A stretch of 9,088 bases of DNA from Synechococcaceae bacterium WB8_1B_136. GTDB lineage: Bacteria; Cyanobacteriota; Cyanobacteriia; PCC-6307; Cyanobiaceae. Within the stretch, counting starts at the first letter, position 1, and each line of letters starts with the position of its first letter. The stretch is from positions 1-9,088 of the forward strand of contig RGNC01000076.1 of NCBI GenBank assembly GCA_010029175.1, read 5' to 3'. A program made the translations under genes and the position numbers. Positions 5,120 through 9,088 of the stretch are shown here, one piece after another. The notes under the pieces were generated by a model. It did not search any database. It was not told where the DNA came from and saw nothing but the letters and a program-made list of their open reading frames with translations.

Positions 5120-5192
5120 TGGAGAATAGGGGACTCGAACCCCTGACCTCTGCGGTGCGATCGCAGCGCTCTACCAGCTGAGCTAATTCCCC
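5120..5192 (-). tRNA. tRNA-Ala(CGC), decoding GCG
   Basis: The minus strand folds into a full cloverleaf of 73 nt. The acceptor stem pairs GGGGAAT with ATTCTCC and includes the G3-U70 wobble pair that defines alanine tRNAs. The D-arm is GCTC/GAGC with an AGCTGGTA loop. The anticodon stem is CTGCG/CGCAG with loop ATCGCAC, giving anticodon CGC at 5159-5157. The variable loop is AGGTC, and the T-arm AGGGG/CCCCT has loop TTCGAGT. The discriminator is A at 5120; the CCA end is not encoded. The anticodon arm contains GCGATCGC (5157-5164), the cyanobacterial HIP1 octamer. Confidence 0.97.
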
Positions 5193-5225
5193 GATGGGGC
5201 GCGGGCCGTGGCTCGCCTGCCAGAA

Positions 5226-5254
5226 ATTATCAGCCCTGTGGCTGGGCATACAGG
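5226..5254 (-). promoter_or_regulatory. Possible promoter for tRNA-Ala
   Basis: A good -10 hexamer, GATAAT, reads on the minus strand at 5231-5226, about 34 nt before the tRNA 5' end. The -35 region 16-18 nt upstream (around 5248-5255) is a poor match, so this is a weak prediction. It lies in the 5193-5294 spacer, which otherwise holds only the 5' region of the DUF2555-like gene. Confidence 0.3.
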
Positions 5255-5294
5255 CCTGGCAGCGGAGAATGACCGCATCTGCGCGGGCCCAGCC

Positions 5295-5525
5295 TTGACC
5301 GATTCCCCTGCCGCGGCGGCCGGAGCGATCACGCCCGAGCTGATCGCCTCCTTCGATGAGGCCTCCACCGCTGCGCTGGCGCGCCGCCTCGACGAGGACG
5401 ACTACCCCACCCCCTTCGCTGGCCTGCAGGACTGGCATCTGATGCGGGCCCTGGCCATTCATCGTCCGGAGTTGGCCCGGCCCTATCTGCACCTGGTGGA
5501 CCAGGAACCCTTCGATGAGGACTGA
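5295..5525 (+). CDS. DUF2555-like conserved cyanobacterial protein, 76 aa
   Basis: This small soluble acidic protein contains the core I-T-P-E-L-I-A-S-F (12-20), A-R-R-L-D-E-D-D-Y-P-T-P-F (29-41), L-Q-D-W-H-L-M-R-A-L-A at 44-54, H-R-P-E-L at 57-61 and the tail L-H-L-V-D-Q-E-P-F-D-E-D. I recognise this as the cyanobacterial DUF2555 family (from memory, not searched). The start is uncertain. TTG 5295 gives a family-like length and is chosen here; GTG 5208 in the same frame would add 29 residues that look non-coding (they span the tRNA promoter region). No good Shine-Dalgarno precedes either. The stop overlaps the coaBC start by 11 nt, so the two are likely co-translated. Function is unknown. 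Confidence 0.78.
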   Translation: MTDSPAAAAGAITPELIASFDEASTAALARRLDEDDYPTPFAGLQDWHLMRALAIHRPELARPYLHLVDQEPFDED

Positions 5526-6774
5526 CACCCCGGCGGACCCGCCGCCGGACCCCCTGGCGGGCCGGCGCATCCTGGTGGGGATCAGCGGCAGCATCGCCGC
5601 TGTGAAGCTGCCGTTGGTGGTGAGTGCCCTGGTGAAGCGCGGCGCCGAGGTGCGCTGTGTGCTCACCCCCAGTGCCGCCCAGCTGGTGAGTCCGGTGGCG
5701 CTGGCCAGCCTCAGCCGCCAGCGCTGCTTTCTTGATGCCGACCAGTGGAGCCACACCGCGGCGCGGCCCCTGCATGTGGAGCTGGCGGAATGGGCTGAAC
5801 TGGTGCTGCTGGCGCCCCTGAGTGCCACCAGCCTCGGCCGCTGGTTGCACGGCCTGGGCGACACCCTGCTGGCCTCGCTGCTGCTGGCCACCGAGGCGCC
5901 GGTGCTGGCGGCCGCCGCCATGAACACGGCCATGTGGGGCGCCCCGGCGGTGGCCCGCAACTGGGCTGAGCTGGAGCGGTGGCCCGATGTGTTGCCCCTG
6001 GCGCCCGCCGCCGGCCTGCTGGCCTGCGACCGGCAGGGCACCGGCCGGATGGCGGAGCCGGAGCTGCTGCTGCTGGCCCTGGAATCGCTGGCCCTGTGGG
6101 GCTGCCGCCGCGACTGGCGGGGCCGGCGGCTGCTGGTGACGGCAGGCCCCACCCGCGAGTGGCTCGATCCCGCCCGCTGCATCAGCAACCCCAGCACCGG
6201 CAGGATGGGGGTGCTGCTGGCCCAGGCGGCCCGGCTGCGCGGGGCCCAGGTGGAGCTGGTGCATGGGCCCCTGGCGGTGGAGCCTGGCTGGCTGGAGGGG
6301 TTGCACTGCCACCCGATCGACACCGGCGCGCAGCTGCAGCAACGGCTGCGGCAGCTGCAGCCCGAGGTGGATGCCATTGCCATGGCGGCGGCGGTGGCCG
6401 ATCACCGGCGCCTTGAACCCCTGCCGCACAAGCTCGCCAAGGCCGATCTCGCTCGCGCCATGGAGGGGGGCTGGGAGCCGGTGCCGGATCTGCTGGCGGA
6501 GCTGGTGGCCGGGCGCCCCAGCGGCCAGCGCATCCTTGGCTTTGCTGCCCACTGCGGCGATGTGCTGCCCCAGGCCCGCGCCAAGTTCGCCCGCAAGGGC
6601 TGTGATCTGCTGTTCGCCAACCCGATCGACCGGCCCGGGGCCGGCTTTGCGGCGCCCGACAACGAGGGTTGGCTGCTCGGCCCAGGGGAAGCCTGCGAGC
6701 GGTTGGACTCAGCCCCGAAGCTGCAGCAGGCCCACCGCCTGCTCACCGCCCTGGGGGCCTTGCTGGAGCCCTGA
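5515..6774 (+). CDS. coaBC: Bifunctional phosphopantothenoylcysteine decarboxylase / phosphopantothenate-cysteine ligase
   Basis: This enzyme carries out two consecutive steps of coenzyme A synthesis: ligation of 4'-phosphopantothenate to cysteine (CoaB) and FMN-dependent decarboxylation to 4'-phosphopantetheine (CoaC). The 419 residues show both domains in the usual order. CoaC (about 18-190) has the flavin-binding G-I-S-G-S-I-A-A-V-K at 22-31, catalytic H87 in P-L-H-V-E-L, A-P-L-S-A-T at 100-105, the substrate clamp M-N-T-A-M-W at 136-141 and C171 in L-L-A-C-D-R-Q-G-T-G-R-M. CoaB (about 200-419) has V-T-A-G-P-T-R-E at 208-215, S-N-P-S-T-G-R-M-G at 224-232 (N225), A-A-A-V-A-D at 291-296, conserved lysines near 306-309 and F-A-N-P at 367-370. 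The usual G-F-A-A-E-T reads G-F-A-A-H-C here (342-347). Length is normal. ATG 5515 has AGGA about 8 nt upstream, inside the preceding gene. Confidence 0.95.
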   Translation: MRTDTPADPPPDPLAGRRILVGISGSIAAVKLPLVVSALVKRGAEVRCVLTPSAAQLVSPVALASLSRQRCFLDADQWSHTAARPLHVELAEWAELVLLAPLSATSLGRWLHGLGDTLLASLLLATEAPVLAAAAMNTAMWGAPAVARNWAELERWPDVLPLAPAAGLLACDRQGTGRMAEPELLLLALESLALWGCRRDWRGRRLLVTAGPTREWLDPARCISNPSTGRMGVLLAQAARLRGAQVELVHGPLAVEPGWLEGLHCHPIDTGAQLQQRLRQLQPEVDAIAMAAAVADHRRLEPLPHKLAKADLARAMEGGWEPVPDLLAELVAGRPSGQRILGFAAHCGDVLPQARAKFARKGCDLLFANPIDRPGAGFAAPDNEGWLLGPGEACERLDSAPKLQQAHRLLTALGALLEP

Positions 6775-6779
6775 CTCCC

Positions 6780-7109
6780 TCAGGCCGCCAGGGCGGCGTC
6801 CGCTTCTCCGCTCTGCAGCAGATCCATGAAGGTGCGCAGTTGCAGCCGGGGGATGTAGGGCCAGCCGCCGCTTCTCTCCATGCTCTGCAGCAGGTTGAAC
6901 AGCTGGTTGCGGTCGGCCGGCAGGCTGGCGCGGAAGGGCCCGTCCTGGATGGTGCGGTGCAGCTCTTCGAGCCGGCGCAGCAGCAGCAGCAGGGCCTCCG
7001 GCTGGTCCTCCACCTCGGTGGCCAGGGCGCTCAGGCTGGCCAGCACGGTGTTCAGCCGGGCTTCGAAGCCCGCCTCAGGGGGGGCGGTGATGGTGCTGCC
7101 GTCGCTCAT
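6780..7109 (-). CDS. Conserved picocyanobacterial hypothetical protein, 109 aa
   Basis: This soluble, mostly helical protein starts M-S-D-G-S-T-I-T-A-P-P-E-A-G-F-E-A-R-L. Leucine-rich helices follow at about 15-34 and 37-55 (E-A-L-L-L-L-L-R-R-L-E-E-L-H-R). Then comes a distinctive central block I-Q-D-G-P-F-R-A-S-L at 54-63, M-E-R-S-G-G-W-P-Y-I-P-R-L-Q-L-R-T-F at 77-94, and a short Ala-rich tail. There are no cysteines, no signal peptide and no membrane segment. ATG 7109 was preferred over an in-frame start at 7208 because the extra 33 residues would run back through the psbO promoter region and look non-coding. It resembles a conserved hypothetical I recall from marine Synechococcus; no function is known. 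It is convergent with coaBC (5 nt between stops) and divergent from psbO. Confidence 0.8.
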   Translation of the reverse strand: MSDGSTITAPPEAGFEARLNTVLASLSALATEVEDQPEALLLLLRRLEELHRTIQDGPFRASLPADRNQLFNLLQSMERSGGWPYIPRLQLRTFMDLLQSGEADAALAA

Positions 7110-7249
7110 GGGGCCTGTCAGTGGCGCTCCCGCATACAGGTTGTTGAGAGCCGCGACATGGTACGCGGAATCTGCGTTTTGCACCGGTAGTATCCGCAGC
7201 GGGCGCACCCCAAATAAGAGGTTTTTCCCTGCCAGACCGGCTTCTCCCC
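7110..7249 (+). promoter_or_regulatory. psbO 5' region (intergenic, divergent from the 109-aa gene)
   Basis: These 140 nt must hold promoters for psbO and for the divergent 109-aa gene. The most AT-rich part is about 7170-7235, with TAGTAT at 7188-7193 as a possible psbO -10, but no good -35 stands 16-18 nt upstream. AAATAAGAGG near 7212-7221 is too far from the start (7250) to be its ribosome site. No confident promoter, operator or riboswitch can be called. Confidence 0.3.
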
Positions 7250-8071
7250 ATGCGTTTCCGTCCCCTGCTGGCCCTCGTGCTGGCGCTCTGTCTGACCCTG
7301 GTCACCGCTTGCAGTGGTGGTGCCAAGGCCGTTGACCGGGCCAACCTCACCTACGACGACATCCACAACACCGGTCTGGCCAACGATTGCCCGACCCTGC
7401 CCGATTCGGCCCGCGGCACCATCGCCCTCGACGCTGCCGGCAAGTACCAGCTGCGCGAGATCTGCATGCACCCCTCTGAGGTGTATGTGAAGGGTGAGCC
7501 CGCCAACAAGCGCCAGGAGGCCCAGTTCGTGGCCGGCAAGATCCTGACTCGCTTCACCACCAGCCTCGACCAGGTGTACGGCGATCTGGCGGTGACCGGT
7601 AACGGCATCAACTTCAAGGAGCAGGGCGGCATCGATTTCCAGATCGTCACCGTGTTGCTGCCCGGTGGTGAGGAGGTGCCCTTCACCTTCTCCAGCAAGG
7701 ATCTCGACGCCACCGCTGATGGCGCCGCCATCAGCACCAGCACCGATCTGAGCGGCAGCTACCGCGTGCCCAGCTACCGCACCGCCAACTTCCTGGATCC
7801 CAAGGGCCGTGCCCTGACCACCGGTGTGCAGTACGCCCAGGGTCTGGTGGCCCTGAACGGCCAGGACGACGAGCTGGCCCGTGAGAACAGCAAGCGCTAC
7901 ATCGATGGCGTGGGTGAAATGAACCTTTCGATCACCAAGGTGGATGCCTCCACCGGTGAGTTCGCTGGTGTGTTCACCGCCGTCCAACCCTCCGACACCG
8001 ACATGGGCAGCCACGATCCCGTGGACGTGAAGATCGTTGGCCAGGTGTACGGGCGCCTGGAAAAGGCCTGA
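7250..8071 (+). CDS. psbO: Photosystem II manganese-stabilising protein PsbO
   Basis: PsbO is the lumenal extrinsic subunit that stabilises the Mn4CaO5 cluster of the oxygen-evolving complex. The 273-residue product has a leader (M-R-F-R-P, hydrophobic core 6-19) and then mature-like sequence V-D-R-A-N-L-T-Y-D-D-I from V28. Family landmarks are the cysteine pair C47 and C72 (plant Cys28-Cys51 type disulfide), G-E-P-A-N-K-R-Q at 82-89, L-T-R-F-T-T-S-L, G-G-I-D-F-Q-I-V-T-V-L-L-P-G-G-E-E-V-P-F, V-P-S-Y-R-T-A-N-F-L-D-P-K-G-R, the Q-P-S-D-T-D-M-G loop and a final G-Q-V-Y-G-R-L-E. Length is normal. The leader carries both a lipobox-like L-V-T-A-C (C21) and an A-K-A site (25-27). ATG 7250 is chosen because it opens the leader. 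Three hairpins follow the stop, the last a terminator, so psbO is probably monocistronic. Confidence 0.97.
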   Translation: MRFRPLLALVLALCLTLVTACSGGAKAVDRANLTYDDIHNTGLANDCPTLPDSARGTIALDAAGKYQLREICMHPSEVYVKGEPANKRQEAQFVAGKILTRFTTSLDQVYGDLAVTGNGINFKEQGGIDFQIVTVLLPGGEEVPFTFSSKDLDATADGAAISTSTDLSGSYRVPSYRTANFLDPKGRALTTGVQYAQGLVALNGQDDELARENSKRYIDGVGEMNLSITKVDASTGEFAGVFTAVQPSDTDMGSHDPVDVKIVGQVYGRLEKA

Positions 8072-8076
8072 TCCCG

Positions 8077-8111
8077 CCTCGCTTCCACGCGAGGGCATCA
8101 CTCCTGATGCC
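8077..8111 (+). other. Two tandem hairpins in the psbO 3' region
   Basis: Just after the psbO stop, CCTCGC (8077-8082) pairs with GCGAGG (8089-8094) around a 6-nt loop. Immediately after, GGCATCA (8094-8100) pairs with TGATGCC (8105-8111) around a 4-nt loop; G8094 can belong to only one of the two stems. Neither is followed by a T-run, so they are not terminators themselves. They may protect the mRNA 3' end, which is inference. Confidence 0.6.
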
Positions 8112-8114
8112 GCC

Positions 8115-8138
8115 AGGGGCCCTGAGGGGCCCCTTTTT
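8115..8138 (+). terminator. Rho-independent terminator of psbO
   Basis: A 7-bp GC-rich stem AGGGGCC (8115-8121) / GGCCCCT (8128-8134) with a 6-nt loop runs into five T residues (8134-8138). It separates psbO from sat. Confidence 0.88.
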
Positions 8139-8207
8139 GCTGCCTCGTCACCCGGCGGTGTGAAGTTGCTCTGGGAGAATCCCCACCAACTCTTCCCTAC
8201 CGCTGCC

Positions 8208-9088
8208 ATGACCACCGCCGCTCCCGCTGCCCGCCATGGTCTGATCGCTCCCCACGGCGGCACCCTGGTGGACCTGCGGGTGCCGGTTGAGCAGCGCGAG
8301 GCCGCCAAGGCCGGCGTGGACCACGTTGTGGAGTGCTCCGACCGCAATGCCTGCGACGTGGAGCTGCTGATGGTGGGCGGCTTCTCGCCCCTGCGGGGCT
8401 TCATGCACCAGGACGACTACCAGTCGGTGGTGGAGACCAACCGCACCACCAGTGGCCTGCTGTTCGGCCTGCCGATCGTGATGGATACCGATCGCGACGA
8501 CATCGCCGTTGGCCAGAAGCTGCTGCTCACCTACCGGGGTCAGGAGCTGGCAGTGATGACGGTGGAGAGCAAGTGGGAGCCCGACAAGGCCCGCGAGGCC
8601 AAGGGCTGCTACGGCACCACCTCGATCGAGCACCCGGCCGTGAAGATGATCGCCACCGAGCGGGGCCGCTTCTACCTGGGCGGTGCCATCGCGGGCCTGG
8701 AGCTGCCCCGGCGGGTGTTCTCCTGCAAGACGCCGGCGGAGGTGCGCGCCACCCTGCCGGAGGGGCAGGACGTGGTGGCCTTCCAGTGCCGCAACCCCAT
8801 CCACCGCGCCCACTACGAGCTGTTCACCCGGGCGCTGCAGGCCAGCAACGTGAGCGAGCAGGGGGTGGTGCTGGTGCATCCCACCTGCGGCCCCACCCAG
8901 GACGACGACATCGCCGGTGAGGTGCGCTTCCAGACCTATGAGCGCCTGGCAGCCGAGGTGGCCAACCCCCGCATCCGCTGGGCCTACCTGCCCTATTCGA
9001 TGCACATGGCCGGTCCGCGCGAGGCGCTGCAGCACATGATCATCCGCAAGAACTACGGCTGCACCCACTTCATCATTGGCCGCGACAT
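8208..9088 (+). CDS. sat: Sulfate adenylyltransferase (ATP sulfurylase), partial (C-terminus missing)
   Basis: This enzyme forms adenosine 5'-phosphosulfate from ATP and sulfate, the entry step of assimilatory sulfate reduction. From ATG 8208, 293 complete codons are present before the right edge. The N-terminal PUA-like part reads G-L-I-A-P-H-G-G-T-L-V-D-L, with F-S-P-L-R-G-F-M near 61-68. The catalytic domain has the nucleotide-binding F-Q-C-R-N-P-I-H-R-A-H-Y-E-L at 192-205 (Q-x-R-N-P and H-x-x-H type motif), H-P-T-C-G-P-T-Q-D-D-D at 224-234, and M-A-G-P-R-E-A-L-Q-H near 267-276, running into F-I-I-G-R-D at the edge. The single-domain enzyme is normally about 390 residues, so roughly a quarter is missing. 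No APS-kinase domain can be judged. The start is supported by the immediate G-L-I-A-P-H-G-G motif; no strong ribosome site is seen. It lies 69 nt beyond the psbO terminator. Confidence 0.95.
   Translation, partial: MTTAAPAARHGLIAPHGGTLVDLRVPVEQREAAKAGVDHVVECSDRNACDVELLMVGGFSPLRGFMHQDDYQSVVETNRTTSGLLFGLPIVMDTDRDDIAVGQKLLLTYRGQELAVMTVESKWEPDKAREAKGCYGTTSIEHPAVKMIATERGRFYLGGAIAGLELPRRVFSCKTPAEVRATLPEGQDVVAFQCRNPIHRAHYELFTRALQASNVSEQGVVLVHPTCGPTQDDDIAGEVRFQTYERLAAEVANPRIRWAYLPYSMHMAGPREALQHMIIRKNYGCTHFIIGRD

Noticed and set aside
5082..6552. Long open frames on the minus strand across coaBC (5082-6383 and 5329-6552)
   Set aside because: They are antisense to a complete coaBC with all catalytic motifs; their products are low-complexity Arg/Gly/Gln/Ser-rich, as expected of shadow frames in high-GC DNA, and one also runs through the tRNA.
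7110..7208. N-terminal extension of the 109-aa protein to a start at 7208
   Set aside because: It would occupy most of the psbO upstream region, and the added residues show no family-like pattern.
8094..8111. Tandem inverted repeats near psbO as a possible repeat array or CRISPR
   Set aside because: Each stem has a different sequence and there is no repeat-spacer pattern; they are individual hairpins in a 3' region.
7118..9068. Long minus-strand open frames across psbO and sat (7118-8404 and 8148-9068)
   Set aside because: Both are antisense to clearly recognisable psbO and sat and run across the psbO terminator; the products are His/Gly/Val-rich with no family resemblance.

Overview
The window looks like a compact, high-GC chromosomal segment of a picocyanobacterium (Synechococcus/Cyanobium type). 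The reasons are the oxygenic photosynthesis gene psbO, the cyanobacterial/plastid family Ycf20, small cyanobacterial proteins (DUF6679-like, DUF2555-like, a stand-alone PCP_red domain) and a dense layout with start/stop overlaps. Hand counts of sample lines give about 70-75% G+C in backbone genes such as coaBC. The genus is inferred from protein resemblance, not from a database search.

Layout. Positions 1-957 (minus): a creatininase-family hydrolase followed by gatC, which runs off the left edge. Positions 1027-1460: a 99-aa conserved cyanobacterial protein (plus) and a 45-aa one-helix membrane protein (minus) that converge and share a palindromic CTAG as both stop codons. Positions 1532-2287 (minus): a secreted alpha-carbonic anhydrase, clearly lower in G+C than its surroundings. 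Positions 2334-4063 (plus): an AAG/MPG-type 3-methyladenine DNA glycosylase joined to pyrB by a TTGA stop/start overlap. Positions 4067-4417 (minus): ycf20. Positions 4470-5192 (minus): a likely unit reading tRNA-Ala(CGC), PCP_red protein, 64-aa membrane protein, 66-aa helical protein, ending at a clear intrinsic terminator. Positions 5295-6774 (plus): a DUF2555-like protein overlapping coaBC. Positions 6780-7109 (minus): a conserved hypothetical. Positions 7250-8071 (plus): psbO, followed by three tandem hairpins, the last a good intrinsic terminator. Positions 8208-9088 (plus): sat (ATP sulfurylase), cut by the right edge.

Most genes are housekeeping and do not form one pathway: pyrimidine synthesis (pyrB), coenzyme A synthesis (coaBC), sulfate activation (sat), tRNA-dependent amidation (gatC), base-excision repair and photosystem II water oxidation (psbO). 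I found no CRISPR array, transposase, phage gene, toxin-antitoxin pair or defence system, and no convincing undescribed multi-gene system. The points most worth following up are the compositionally odd alpha-carbonic anhydrase, which lacks the His64-equivalent proton shuttle; the tRNA-linked string of tiny genes around a stand-alone PCP_red domain; the lipobox in the PsbO leader; and the three-hairpin 3' region of psbO.
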